Shown piece by piece: positions 19,769-32,300 of a DNA stretch of 64,000 nucleotides (within the stretch, counting starts at the first letter, position 1; each line of letters begins with the position of its first letter). The stretch covers positions 24,925,501 to 24,989,500 of the forward strand of contig NC_071339.1 in the NCBI RefSeq assembly GCF_027744825.2, read 5' to 3'. The translations under genes were made by a program, and so were the position numbers. Under the pieces are notes generated by a model. It was not told where the DNA came from. It saw nothing but the letters and a program-made list of their open reading frames with translations, and ran no database searches. This DNA is from Synchiropus splendidus (taxonomy: Eukaryota > Chordata > Actinopteri > Syngnathiformes > Callionymidae).

Positions 19769-20945
19769 TTAGCAGAAGGGGTCTGTCTCGTAGCTGCAGA
19801 ACAAATTCAATGTCTCCGAAGTGGTTTCAGAGAGTTATCAACATTTTTATGTTTGTTGGTCTGAAAGGTACAGGTCCCACGGGCTGAAAACGCGTTTTAT
19901 GCACTGTTTACTCTCTGCTCAGGGCTGTCTCAGAACATTAAAATTTCACCTGGCACTATAGCTAGAGTGGTCATACTAGCAGGTGCTGAACTAATTCAAC
20001 ATTTCTGAAGTGGTTGCAGAGTGATGACATTTTTATGTTTGTCGATTCTGAAAACCATCCTCACTCAGGTGAAAACCCGTTTTCTGCACTGTTCATTCAC
20101 TGCTCAGAATAGTGCCAGAACATGAAAATATCAGCTGCGACTGTTGGAAAAAGGCTCTTTCGAGTATATTCGGCACTGAATCCACGTTTCTGGACTATTT
20201 TCATGGTGTAATCAACAATATTTTTTTTTCCTCGTCAGAAACCAAGCCTCTCTCGGGCTGAAAACGCGTTTTCTGCACAGTTCAGTCACTGCTCAGCGAT
20301 GCCTCAGAACATGAAAATTTCACCTGACTGTATAGCAGAAGCGTTATTTCTTGTAGCAGCAGAACTAATTAAACCTCTCTGTGTGGTTTCAGAAAGTAAT
20401 CAACATTTTAATCCTTGTTGGTCTGAAAACCACCTTTTCGTGGGCTGAATACGTGTTTTCTGCTCTGCTTAGGCGGGACTCAGAAGATGAAAATATCACC
20501 TGCAACTACAGGCAAAACGTTTTTTCTCCTGCAACTATAGGGAAAACACTCTCTCTAGCATATTCAACACTAAACCTACATTTCTGAACTGTTTTTAGAG
20601 GGTTATCAACTATTGTATTTTTGACAGTCCGAAACCCAGCTTCTCTCAGGCTAAAAATGCATATTCTGTACTGGTCACTCACTGATCAGAAAAGCCTCAG
20701 AACATGAAAACATCACCTGCAACTATAGCAGAAGGCGTCTTTGTCGTAGCTGAGGACGAATTCAACCTGTCTGAAGTAGTTTCACAGAGTTATCAACATT
20801 TTTATGTTTGTCGGACAAAAAAACACAATCCCTCGGGCTGAAAACGCGTTTTCTGCACTGTTCACTCACTGCTCAGCGATGCCTCAGAACATGAACGTTT
20901 CACCTGCAACTATAGGAAAAAAAAACTTTCTCGTATATTCAACAC
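19769..20945 (-). repeat. Diverged 188-bp-type satellite, inverted orientation
   Basis: About six degenerate monomers in reverse orientation relative to the main array. Recurring landmarks are GTTATCAACATTTTTATGTT, GCTGAAAACGCGTTTTCTGC, CTGCTCAG and GAACATGAAAATTTCACCTG. Spacing of the AAAACGCGTTTT core is roughly 190 bp. Copies have drifted and include a 30-kb-like junction at the right end (about 20,945). Confidence 0.8.
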
Positions 20946-21880
20946 TAAACCTCTACGAATAGGGCGCTGCGACTGGGCTACAAGCAGCCAAACCGTTTTC
21001 ATTCCATCCACATTTCCTGCTTCCAAGCCATGGGATGAGTTTGACGAGAGCCAGGCGCTTCTATGAGGTGCGTCTGGAGACTTCCCAGAGTTGGATGAGT
21101 TCCGTGTGGTGGAATCAAGCACGTTCCCGCTTGATCTTCTCCTGCGCCTCATGTCATCCGCCTCCGTCGTATCAAAGTTGAGCTCTCTCTCCACCGGCAG
21201 CTCAAGAATCATACCACTTCACTAACGGCCAGCTGGCGTTGGATGGCGAGACTACACCAAGGGCAGGACCGCATGTTGTCTGCCCACAACTGGAAGAAAT
21301 CCGGACTATTCCCGGCATGGTCCTTACACTCCACTCCCACTAGGACCGCACTTGGTCAGGTACGGAGCTTACTGCCTGGTGGAGGGTTTGGATTGGCGGC
21401 TCACCGTTCCCGCTCACTCAGCCGTCATGCGCCATGCCTGATGCGTTCGCCCCGGGAGCTCGACCTCCCCCCTGAGGGGTGACCATCCCACCCACCGCTG
21501 ACAGAGTCTCCATTGCGCAGTGGAATGGTGTTTTCGCCGTCGGCAACCAGCTCACAGCGCTTGAGAACATCATTGCCCTCTTTTTGTGCTCCGTGGACCG
21601 GCTCATCCATCACAGATCCTTTGTCACTCTACAGAGATTTTGAGTTTCAACAGTCCGTCGGCGTGGTTCTCCGCTCGTGGCGCCTCCTCCTCACACAGCC
21701 GCTTCCCCGGGGGGGGGAACACCGTCGCTTGTCGAAGGGGCGGGGTTATCCCAGCTGTCCAAATCATAGCCGTGCTGATCATTGCTGCTCATCTTGGAGA
21801 GACCAGTCGACTGCTCTCACCTCTGCTCCATCTAAAAGCGTAGGAAGAAAACTTCTATCTAAAACTATGCATCTGTAACA
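20946..21880 (+). mobile_element. DIRS-associated module with recurring ORF fragment (copy 2)
   Basis: 20,946-21,240 matches 29.9-30.22 kb in inverted orientation. 21,240-21,860 matches 45.64-46.2 kb directly and again carries the recurring ORF fragment (FSPSATSSQRL-type frame; the homologous frame has GNQL...SVDRL). Stops and indels break it. A G run (about 21,710-21,717) is present. Confidence 0.5.
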
Positions 21881-22640
21881 GGTCTGAATACTGTGACCTT
21901 GTCCACAGTTAAAAAGTGGTGTCTTAATGTGGTCAGTAGAATGCCGTCTGAAACAAAATGCGGACAGTCACACACGGCTTCCACATTTGTCGATGGTGAG
22001 AAAAGTAATCCAAGGGATTATGTTTTTTTATTGTGGTAACCCACACCACAATTAAATGTCTTTCTGAAACATCACTCACAAACATCTCACTTTGTCATAC
22101 AACAACTGTCAGACATCATGAACCACATGCATAATTGCTTTTCATCTGAATGTATAATTCTGCCATTAAACCTTTTGGCTAGTGTTGAGAAATAATAAAA
22201 CCTTACTTTTTACCAAACACCGTTATTCACCACAAGCAAACTGAACTCCACACAACTCAATCACCCGTGCCATGTCAACGTCGGTTGTCAGTATTAGCTT
22301 ACAAGCGCTACACAGAGCGAACTCAACGTACGAAGGAAAAACAGTATACTTAAAAACTGAATCACCATCCTCACACTCAGACTCAGAATCAGTCAATCCC
22401 AAGTGGAACAAACATTATAAAAAAATGGATTTGACTAACCTGAAACAGAATGTGGACAGAGTCATACGAGGCTTTTGTCGATGGTGAGAAAAGCAATGAA
22501 AAAATGTGTCACCTCCTATTTACCCACACATCTTCAATGCCCAACCTCTGTCCTACCCTTCCCTCTACTGACCGAATTATATACCTGCCGGTTAATCAAC
22601 TCTTCAAAAACCACCCATGAAACACATCATTTACCGGCTG
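21881..22640 (+). repeat. AT-rich module shared with 46.2-46.98 kb
   Basis: It is nearly colinear with 46,220-46,980. It includes a segment around 22,200-22,440 with open frames on both strands that resemble no known protein, and a motif CGATGGTGAGAAAAGTAAT that recurs at about 22,000, 22,480 and 23,520. No coding call is made. Confidence 0.6.
22430..22610 (+). repeat. Direct repeat, left copy
   Basis: Runs from ACTAACCTGAAACA to CTGCCGGTTAATCAACTC. A closely similar copy lies at 23,455-23,640, with about 850 bp of unrelated sequence between. At 46.80-46.98 kb only one such copy is present. Confidence 0.7.
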
Positions 22641-23454
22641 CTGCATATTGGCCCTTTTAAGCGTCTCTAGTCTGATGACTTGGGAGGCAGCATGGAGATA
22701 AACTGCGTTTTTGGGCCCCCGGTGATGAGGCCCCTGACGCAGCCGACCAAGCTTGCATCACAGTGACGTTTGCATATTGGCAATGGAAAACATGAAGCAG
22801 TAGTTTGTGGGAGCAGTTTTCATCCGCACTTTTTTCCCTCCGCCGTTTCTACATGTTGATGGATGGAGCTTCATTTGTGTTGGGCGTGGGGTCTGCTGAC
22901 AGGAAATCCACAGTCCTATAGGCAGGAAATGCTGCTGTAGACCGAGTGAGAAGTAAACAAGACGTGCTAATGACCCTGCTGCTGCAGATCACATCTGCTT
23001 AACAAGCTGTCGTTCTGAATCATGTCAATGACGTTTGCACTTCACATTTCCATCTGTTTTTATCAAACAATTCAAATAAAAGTAGAACATGACATGTATT
23101 TCGCTCTGATTTTACATTTAAATGATAAAGTTTTTGTACAATGTAAACACTTGATTCTTATGATTGTAAATTACTCTTTTAAACATTTTGCAAAATAATC
23201 ATTTTACTGCCTTACATCCAGTAAAATCATATTTATCTTGTTTGAAACTCAGTGTCACAGATGTGATGAGTATTTATATAGATGATACATTCGATTTTCT
23301 CGTTTGAACGGTTGAACCAGGACCTCAGTGCAATGTAATTATTCGCTTTCATGGAACAAAACACGGTCCTTGCACTCTCCTGAAGCCACTTTGGTCGACA
23401 AAACTACTGTACAATGCAATCACAAAAAACTATATTCTGATATGACAACCATAT
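22641..23454. other. Spacer between direct repeats, nothing recognised
   Basis: Not found in the otherwise colinear 46-47 kb segment. No long frame, RNA gene or known repeat was recognised. It could be an inserted element or the interior of an element whose termini are the flanking direct repeats. Confidence 0.4.
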
Positions 23455-23640
23455 AATCAACTAACCTGAAACAAAATGTGGACAGATTCACGTGAGGCTT
23501 CCACATTTTTCGATGGTGAGAAAAGTAATGAAAAAATGTCACTTCCTATTTACCCACGCATCTTCAATGCCCAACCTCTGTCCTATCCTGCCCTCTACTG
23601 ACCTAATCATATACCTGCCGGTTAATCAACTCCATGCTGA
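23455..23640 (+). repeat. Direct repeat, right copy
   Basis: Second copy of the 22,430-22,610 repeat; it then runs into CCATGCTGAACAATTAAATGACATC, which also precedes the satellite at 46,980-47,020. Confidence 0.7.
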
Positions 23641-23689
23641 ACAATTAAATGACATCTAACACACACTCTGTGACCACACATAAGTGGGC

Positions 23690-26600
23690 GTCACACTGGA
23701 AAGGCTGTTTTTCCTATAGTTGTATGTGATATTTTCATGTTCAGAAGCTTTTCCATTCAGTCAGTGAACAGTGCAGAAAACGCCTTTTCAGCCCGTCAAA
23801 AGCTGGTATTCAGACCAGAAAAAAAAAGTTAACCACCTGAAATACCGTTCAGAAATGTAGGTTTAATGTTGAATATATGAGAAAGAGTGTTTATCCTATC
23901 GTTGCAGGTGAAATTTTCATGTTGTGAGTAATGCCTGAGCAGTGAGTGAAGAGAGCAGAAAACGCGTATTCAGCTCAAGAAAAGGTGGTTTTCAGACCGA
24001 CAAAAATAAAAATCTTGATAACTCTCTGAAACCACCTTAGACAGGTTGAATTAGTTCTGCACCCTCTAAAAACACCTTTTCTGCTGATATTGGCAGGTAA
24101 AATTGTCATGTTCTGTGGCCTTCGCTGAGCAGTGAGTGAACACTGCAGAAAACGCGTTTTCAGCCCGAGGGACTGTGGTTTTGAGACAGATAGACATGAA
24201 AATGTTGTTACCTCTCTGAAACCACTTCAAACAAGTTGAATTAGTTCGGCACTTACTAAAAACACTCCTGCTACTATATTGGCAGGTGAAATGTTCATGT
24301 TCTGAGGCATCCCTGAGCAGTGAGTGAACAGTGCATAAAACACGTTTTCAGGCTGAGAGACGCTCGGTTTTTGACCAGGAAAAAAGAAGTTGATAACCCC
24401 CTGATAAACAGTTCAGAAAGGTACATTTAGTGCTGAATATACGAGAAAGAGTGTTTTTCCTATTGTTGCAGTTGAAATTTTCATGTTCTCAGTCACGCCA
24501 AAGCACTGTGTGACCAGCAGTGAACGCATAAAATAAAATATAAAATTGTCGCTTTGAAAACAGTTCAGAAAGTTTTATTTAGTGCTGAATATACTAGAAA
24601 TAGTCTTTTTGCTATATTTACACTTGATATTTTCATTGTTCTGAGGCTGTTCTGATCAGTCAGTGAACAGTGCAGAAAACGCGTTTTCTACCGAAGGACT
24701 GTGGTTTTCAGACCAACAAACATTAAAATGTTGATGACACATTGAAACCACTTCAGAGAGGTTGAATTAGTTCTGCAGCTACTAGAAAGACTTTAGCAGA
24801 TTCTGCTATAGTATAGGTGAAATTTTCATGTTCTGAGGCATCGCTGAGAAAAAGTCAAAAAAAAAAAAAAAATCTGAAATGTATGTTTAGTGTTGAATAT
24901 ACTAGAAAGAGTGCTTTTCCTATAGTTGCTGGTGAAATTTTCATGTTGTGAGGCATCACTGAGCAGTGAGTGAACAGTGCAGAAAACGCGTTTTCAGCCT
25001 GAGTGATTGTGGTTTTCATACCAGAAAAAAAATAAAAAATAATAATAATTAATCAAATCGTCGCTAACGCGCTGGAATACAGTTCAGAAAGGTAGATTGA
25101 GTGCTGTATATACTAGAGAGTGTTTTCCTATAATTGTAGATGATAATTTAATGTTCAGAGGGTATTCTGTCCATAATAAAACGCGTATTCAGCCCGAGGC
25201 ACTGTGGTTTTCAGACCAACATAAAAATGTTAACTCTCTGAAGCCACTTCAGAGACGTTGAATTATTTCTGCACCTACGAGAAAGACCTTTTCTGCTATT
25301 GTGGCAGGTGAAATTTTCATCTTCTGTGGAATCTCTGAGCAGTGAGTGAGCAGTATATAAAAAGTGTGTTTGGCCTAAGACAAAGTGGGTTTTGGACAGA
25401 CGAAAAAAAATTTGTTGATAACCCTGCAAAAACAGTTCAGAAATGTAGGTTTGGTCTTGAATATATTAGAAAGACTATTTTTCCTATAGTTGCAGGTAAT
25501 ATTTTCAGGATCCGAAACTATTCTGATCAGTGAGTGAACAGTGCAGAAAACTAGTTTTCAGCCGAAGAGAAACTCGGTTTCTAAACAGGAAAAAAAGAAG
25601 CAGCAGATAACCTCCTGAAATACATTTCCTAAAGGTAGGCCTAATGTTTATTATACTACAAAGAGTGTTCTTCCTTTACTTGCAGGAGAAATTTTCATGT
25701 TCTAAGGCATCGATGAGCAGTGAGTGAACAGTGCAGAAAACACGTTTTCAGCCCGAGATAAGCTGAGTTTCTGTCCAGGAAAAAAAAAAAAAAAGTTGAT
25801 AACCCCCTGAAATACAGTTCACGAATGTAGGTTTAGTGTTTATTATCCTAGAAAGAGTGTTTCTCCTATAGTTGCACGAGAAATTTTCTTGTTCTCAGGA
25901 ATCGCTGAGCAGTGAGTAAACTGCATAAAACGCGTTTTCAGCCAAAGCAAAGATAGTTTACAGACCGACACAAATAAAAATGTTGATAACTCTCTTAAAT
26001 CACTTTAGACAAGTTGAGTTAGTTCTGCACCTTGTAGAAATACCTTTTCTGCTATAGTGGCAGGTGAAAACTTCATCTTCTGGGGCATCGCTGAGCAGTG
26101 AGTGATCTGTCCGTAAAACTTGTTTTCGTCCAAAGAGAAAGTGGGTTTTGGACTGACAAAAATAAAATTGTTGATAACCCTCTAAAAACGGTTCAGACAG
26201 CTTAGATTTGTTCTGCAACTACTAGAAAGACCCTTTCTGCTTAAGTGGGAGGTGGAAATTTCATGTTCTGAAGCTTCCCTGAGAAGTTATGGCACAATGC
26301 AGAAAACACTTTTTCAGCCTGAGATAAGGTGGGTTTTGGAACGGCAAACATTAAAATGTTGATAACCTTTGAAAAACAAGTCAGACAGCTTAGATTTGTG
26401 CTTTGACTACTAGAAAGATCCTTTATGCTATAGTGAGAGGTAAAAATTTCATGTTCTGAAGCTTCGTGGAGAAGTTGTGGCCAAATGCAGAAAACGCGTT
26501 TTCAGCCTGAGATAAGGTGGGTTTCGAAACGCCAAACATAAAAATGTTGTTAACTTTAAAACACTTCAGACAGCTTAGATTTGATGTGCAACTATTAGTA

Positions 26601-26890
26601 AGACCCTTTCTGCTATAGTGGGAGGTGAAAATTTCATTTTTTTGAAGTTTCCCTGAGAAGTTGTGGCAGCGTGCAGAAAACGCATTTTTATGGGTTTCGG
26701 AACCAAACCATGAAAATGTTAACAACTCTGAAAAAAGTTCAGAAATATAGATTTAGTCCTGAATTCATTAGAATGAGTCTTTCTGCTATGGTTTGACATT
26801 TTCAAGTTCTGAGACTTTTCTGGTCACTGAGTGAACAGTGTAGAAAACGTTTGATAAGAGTGAGAGAAATTGGATTTCCGACAGAAAACA
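23690..26890 (+). repeat. Diverged 188-bp-type satellite, direct orientation
   Basis: About 17 degenerate monomers. The recurring pattern is GGTGAAATTTTCATGTTCTG, GAGCAGTGAGTGAACAGTGC, GAAAACGCGTTTTCAGCCCG, a GTGGTTTTCAGACC-like segment, then GTTGATAAC and a CAGTTCAGAAAGGTAG-like segment. Near 26.2-26.7 kb the monomers become closer to the main array (CAGACAGCTTAGATTTG). A-runs at about 23,820, 24,860 and 25,785 are local expansions. No genes; short open frames on both strands are satellite frames. Confidence 0.85.
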
Positions 26891-26929
26891 TTATGTTGAC
26901 GGATGATATGATGGTGATGGATATACCGC

Positions 26930-28740
26930 CACCGGTCCCCTACCTATGACCTATCGTGAGAGATTTCAATCGTTCCTTATTTCCATCAATCTTTGACCAT
27001 AATCCGACTGTAGCAGAAATGGGAGGAAAGTTGAGATCAGGAGTCAAAGCCATCGCTTCGCCTGCTGGTCTCTCCCACGGACCAAGAACTTGACCGTGTA
27101 GAAGAGGAGACCACATGGCGAAGGATGCACCACCTCCAGGAACCTCGCGGGACCCAGCTGGCACATAGTTCTCCAAACTCTCCTGATGGAGGCCAGGACC
27201 AGGAGGACAGCTGCTCTCTAAGCCACCAGCTCCAAAGGAGCCTGACCAAGTGGCTCGAAGGGAGCTTCACAGAGAGACTTTAATACCAATTGTAGATCCC
27301 CATAGGGGCAGATGCGTCTGGAGGTCTGAGTCTTCGAAATCCCTGCATGAACTGGACTAGCAGTGGATGTTTACCCAACGGACAGCAGTCCACACCCATT
27401 TAGCATTATATGCTTTGAGTGTTACCGGTGATTTTGCATTTCGAATAGTTAACTCTACCTCGGTGGGCAGAGGACCACCTGCTAGCCTTGAAGTAGCCAT
27501 GCATTGAGGGGATGCCCCAGGATAGGCGGTCCCCTGACAATTTCTGCCCCCTGCTGCAGGACTTTTTGCAGGACTTGAACAGGTTGCAGCACACCCTTGT
27601 GTGAGTGTATGTGTGAGCACAGGTGGCAGAGTTGCTCAGTCCAGAACACCTCCCGGGACTCTGGAACACCTATGAGGTCATCTTGATCACAAAGCTTAAC
27701 CCCCAGCCTTGCAATGTGGCCTGACCTGAGAACCACGGGCAATTACCATGGCCGCCCATACCGGACGTCTGACTTGCACCGCTGCCTCCTTTGCAAGACG
27801 GTCGTCAAGGAGATGCACGTTTTACAGCACTAAAACACCTGCAATGTCACCGGCGATGTTGCTTTGGTATGACGGAAGGTGGTATGCCCAGTGTCCTGTC
27901 GCTATCTCGGATGGCCAGGGCCTCATACGGGACCGGCCGATGAGACTTCCTATGCCACCGCCACGCCCGGGGTCTATCCAGCCTGAATGAATTAATGAAT
28001 GGGTTGCGAAGATGTAGCATTAACAACCCCTCATACGTAGAGTGTAATTTTACACTCGGGGTGGCAGGCCTCGCCTTTGCCACCGTAAGCTGATATAGAA
28101 GGTGGCGTTAACAACCCCTCATATATGGTGTGTACCCTACACTGTGGATCAGCAGGAACTGCGTTGTCCACTTTTAACCACTATATGACTGAAATAGAAA
28201 GTGGCATTAACAATCCTCCACACCTATAGAGAAAACATTTACTGAGCAGCTACAGCCAGGGTTCTAGTCTGAGCTGAGCAAGGAAGAGGGAGTTTATTCG
28301 CAAATGAATAGACAGTTATGTAGGAATACGGTGGATCTTGGGACGCTGCACACTCCACTGCACTGAAATGAAGCTGATACCAGTGTCCCAAAGCTAGTGC
28401 TGTGAATGAGGGCCTTCTGGTTGCAGGGTTCGGCTGCTCCTGAAGACAGATTGACATGAGGGAAGGAGGATGCAGACACATTAGACACATAGTGGTCAGC
28501 AAAAGTAGACATTGATGATCAAGAAGCTGCCTGGCAGTTTTCTTTAAGAGCTACTCTCTTGAAAGCAGCAACAGCTGTTTCCAGGGATTCCTGTTTTCTC
28601 ATAGGCTTTCATGATGGAAATTCTAAGCCAATTTTACAACCTGTGAGGGGACAGTGCCTGCCGCTTCTTTCCACCAGGGAGAGCCATCCACAGAGTGTCC
28701 GACTTTCTGAAGGGTGGGACTCGATCCAATTAAGCTTTTA
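26930..28740 (-). mobile_element. DIRS fragments: tyrosine recombinase C-terminus and N-terminus
   Basis: On the minus strand, 28,740-28,300 encodes the recombinase C-terminal part (RKSDTLWMALPGGKKRQALS, LRISIMKAYE, then FADHYVSNV, whose Tyr is the likely nucleophile). After a non-coding 3' region with ACACTC hairpins (28.0-28.2 kb), 27,742-26,940 holds the recombinase N-terminal and middle part of another copy (RNAKSPVTLKAYNAKWVW, APFEPLGQAPLELVA, ASIRRVWRT). The order (C-terminus upstream of N-terminus) shows at least two elements or a rearrangement. All frames are broken. Confidence 0.65.
28040..28057. repeat. Hairpin GAGTGTAATTTTACACTC in DIRS 3' region
   Basis: Eight-base arms with a TT loop. 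The same hairpin lies at 37857-37874 and a close version near 43,845-43,862, each within repeats of a TTAACAACCCCTCATA motif. Confidence 0.7.
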
Positions 28741-31720
28741 GCTTTCTAACCGGACACATTTTGTGTAAACTGTCATGCTCCTCGTCTGAATGTGGAGGAG
28801 GTCAGAAAGCCTTTACTGATAAGGTGCTGACCTGTGTAGAAGAAGAGAGACATTTAGGTGCGAAGTCAGTCATAGAACCAGCGTTCTATGAGTTCACCCA
28901 GGTCCACGTGGTGTCGCAGAATCTCGGGGTTGACTGTGAAACTGAAGGACGTGTCAATGACGGAGTATCTTCTTGATCTATATGGGCAGGTGAGGAGACA
29001 GGCACTTTCAATTCGGAAGATACTCTGTCAAGACAGGCGACCTGAGCACAGGAGAGCACCAGGCCTCCGGAGCGGATCTGGGATAGAAGGGTCATCGTTC
29101 TCAGCGCCCACTCCTCAGGGCACTTCAACTCCGGTGGTTCTTCAAAAACAGACTTGCTTTTGTCAGTTGAGCTGTGAGTGGAAGCAGGGCCCCCAAACTT
29201 GCAGTGTACTTTGATCTGACAAAAACAAATTTTTGAAGCCAGAGTTCGCACTGACTGGAACCGGAAGAGAACTTGTCCAGTGAGAAACTGTAATTTTGGG
29301 CAGAGAGGAAACAGACCCGATACCAAAATAATCCATCTTATATTTTATTCAACTTAGACTTTGGTTTAGATGCATACTTTTAGATACAAAGTTTTCTTCG
29401 TACACTTTTGGAGGGAGCAGAGGTGAGAGCAGCCGACTGGTCTCTCCAAGAGGAGCAGCGATGATCTGTGCGGCTATGATCCAGACAGCTGGGCTCTCCG
29501 CGCCCCTTCAACCAGCGATGGTGTTCGACCCGGGCGGCGGCTGTCTGTGGAGGAGGCGCCGCGAGCAGAGCACCACACCGACGGACTGTTGAATCTCCAA
29601 AATCTCTGGTGGAGTGACAGAGGTTCTGGAATGGATGAGCCTGTCCACGGAGCTCATAAAGACCACAATGATGTCTGCAAGCGCTATGAGCTGGTTGCCG
29701 ATAGTGTAGACACCATTCCACTGCGTGATGGTGGGATGGTCACTCCTCAGGGGAGAAGTCGAGCTCCAGGGGCGAGGGCATCGCGCATCGCAAATCGGGC
29801 ATGACTTCTGAGTGAGAGGGAACACAGCGCTGCAAATCCAAACCCTCCACCTGGCAGTAAGCTCTGTACCTGATCACGTGCGGTGCGAGTGCCAGTGGAG
29901 TGTCAGAACTGCGACGGGAATAGTCCAGATTTCTTCCAGATGTGGGCAGACAACATGCGGTAGCGCCACGTGTGTAGTCTCGCCAACCACCGCCAGTGGG
30001 CCGTCAGTGAAGTGGGATGATTCTTGAGCAGGAGGTGGAGAGAGAGCTCAACTTCGATACGACGGCCGGCGGATGCCATGAGGCACAGGTGAAGATCAAG
30101 CGGGAACTTGCCTGACTCCACCACACGGAACTCAGCCAAGTCTGGGAACACAGTCTACAGATCCACCTCATAGCAGTGCCTGGCTCTCGTCAAACTCATC
30201 CCATGGCTTGGAAGCAAGCGCCCTATTCGTAGAGGTTTAGTGTTGATCACACTAGAAAGAGTGTTATTCCTATTGCTGTAAGTGAAAATTTCATGTTCTC
30301 ACTCACCCCTCTAACTGCGGTCCTCCTCCATCAGACATGACCGCTGGAACTCTGAGTTCACTCAGGTCCACATGGTGTGGCAGAACCTGGGGGTTGACTG
30401 TGAAACTGAAGGGCGTGTCAAAGACCGTGTATTTTTTCGATCCATATGGGCTGGTGAGGAGACAGGCGCTTTCAATTCGGAAGATACTCTGTCAAGACAG
30501 GCGCCCTGAGCACAGGAGCGGACCCGGCCTCCCGGGAGGGCCTAGAATGAAAGGCTCGTCGGTGCTCAGCGCCCACTCCTCTGGGCACTTCAAGTCCCGC
30601 TGGTTCTTCAAAAACAGACTCGCTTTTGTCAGTTGAGCCGTCAGAGGAATTCGGTTCCCCAATCTTGCAGTGTACCTTGATCTGACGCTGCAATTCTCCT
30701 AAGATGAAGACCCGAGGGACCGGCCCAATCATCCTCAGAAAGAGATGACTCTGTAGATGACGATGTCGTGCTTGCCTCTGAGAGGTTTGGAGGGCTGCAA
30801 AGAACAGAATTGCAGACAGACATCGCAGACAGACATCGCAGACAGACATCGCATCAGACATCGCGTGAAGGAGCTGAGAACAGAGCAGGTCTGGCACGCA
30901 GCGCCTACTGTGAGATCCTCTGAAGAGGTGGCTTTCGTGGTCCTGTGGCGACCCCTGCTGGAAACTGGCGAGTCTGAGGAATAAGAAAAGTTAATGGCAG
31001 AATTGAAACTCTCCTGACTTTTGGCTGCAACCGGGATCTGTAGAGAGACGGGAAAGTGATATTTGATGCCTATGCTTCCTATTGTGGCTAATCTGAGGAA
31101 AACCACCAAGCTCCAGAAACTTCCCCAGGTACAGTTCTGACGTCAGGGATAACGTGGCAGATAGACCATTACTTTACTGCTCTGTCTCATGAGACGATGT
31201 CAAACAAAAACACATTTTTTAAGCCGGAGTTCGGACTGACTGGAACCGGAAGAGATCTTGGCGGGTGACGATCCTTAATTTTAGGCAGAGAAGAAGCGGA
31301 CCCGATACCAAAGTAATGAATCTTATTTTTTTACAAGTTAGACTTTGGTTTAGATGTATGCTTTTAGATACAAAGCATACAGCAGAGGTGAGAGCAGCCG
31401 ACTGGTCTCTCCAAGAGAAGCAGCGATGATCAGCGCGGCTATTATACGGTGTTCCCCCCGGGCGGCTGTGTGTGGAGGAGGCGCCGCGAGCAGAGCACCA
31501 TGCCGACGGACTGTTGAATCTCTGGTGGACTGAGAGAGGTTCTGCGATGGATGAGCCTGTCCACGGAGCTCATAAGGAGTGCGATGATGTTCTCAAGCGC
31601 TATGAGCCGGTTGCCGACGGCTGAGACACCATTCTACTGCGCGATGGTGGCTCTGTCACGCTGGGTGTGATGGTCACTCCTCATGTGGGATGTCAAGCTC
31701 CAGGGGCGAGGGAATCGCAC
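28741..31720 (-). mobile_element. DIRS ORF1/RT-start fragments and recurring ORF modules, at least two copies
   Basis: 29,330-28,890 and 30,900-30,470 (minus) both encode the ORF1-end region seen at 18.85-19.2 kb (IKVHCK, KSESVFEEP). 29,825-29,380 and about 31,700-31,390 encode the recurring ORF (GNQLIALADIIVVFMSSVDR in the first). 30,340-30,300 approaches the reverse-transcriptase start. A short satellite piece lies at about 30,215-30,305. This block is largely the inverse of 17.98-19.35 kb. No complete gene survives. Confidence 0.55.
30812..30864 (+). repeat. Short tandem repeat, 13-bp unit GCAGACAGACATC
   Basis: Three perfect units plus a partial fourth, absent from the paralogous copies, so a local expansion. 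Confidence 0.85.
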
Positions 31721-32300
31721 ATTACGGCTGAGTGAGAGCGAGCGTCGTGCCGCAAAATCCAAACCCTCAGTGGAGTGTCAGAACTGCGCCGGGAATAGTC
31801 CGGAATGAATTGGACGAGCAGTTGATGTTTACCCAACAGACGGCAGTCCACACTCATTTGGGATTATATACTTTGAGTGTTGCGGGTACTTTAGCATTTC
31901 GAATAGTGAACTGCACTTCGGGGGGCAAAAGACTGCCTGCCAGCCTTGAAGTAGCCATGCTTTGAGGGGACGCCCCAGGATCAGAGGTCCGCTCATAATT
32001 TCTGCCCCGTGTTAAAGGAATGTTTGGGAGGGAGGCAGGCTCCAGGGACAGCTGGACACAAACATATTCCAGGAATATTACACCAGCCTTTCTACTTCAC
32101 TGGAAGTGCCAGGGCACGCCACAAAATCTGATTGTGAAATTAAAGAGGCGTGAGTGAGTGACTCTGTAATTGTGAAATTACAGCCGGCGCATCTGGCACA
32201 TCAAGAGAAGAAGAGGTGCGGAGCGGCTCATCTGAACCACGGAAACTTCATGCAGGACTGAAGTCTCATCGCAGTCAGGGGAGAACGATTGCCGCGCTTC
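31721..32300 (-). repeat. Composite module, inverse of 17.39-17.98 kb
   Basis: Includes the TATAATGCC/AAGCATATAATG recombinase-N-terminal segment (about 31,850) and a segment at 32,060-32,290 matching 17,390-17,640 in reverse. It abuts the broken 3' end of the gypsy element at about 32,300. Confidence 0.6.
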
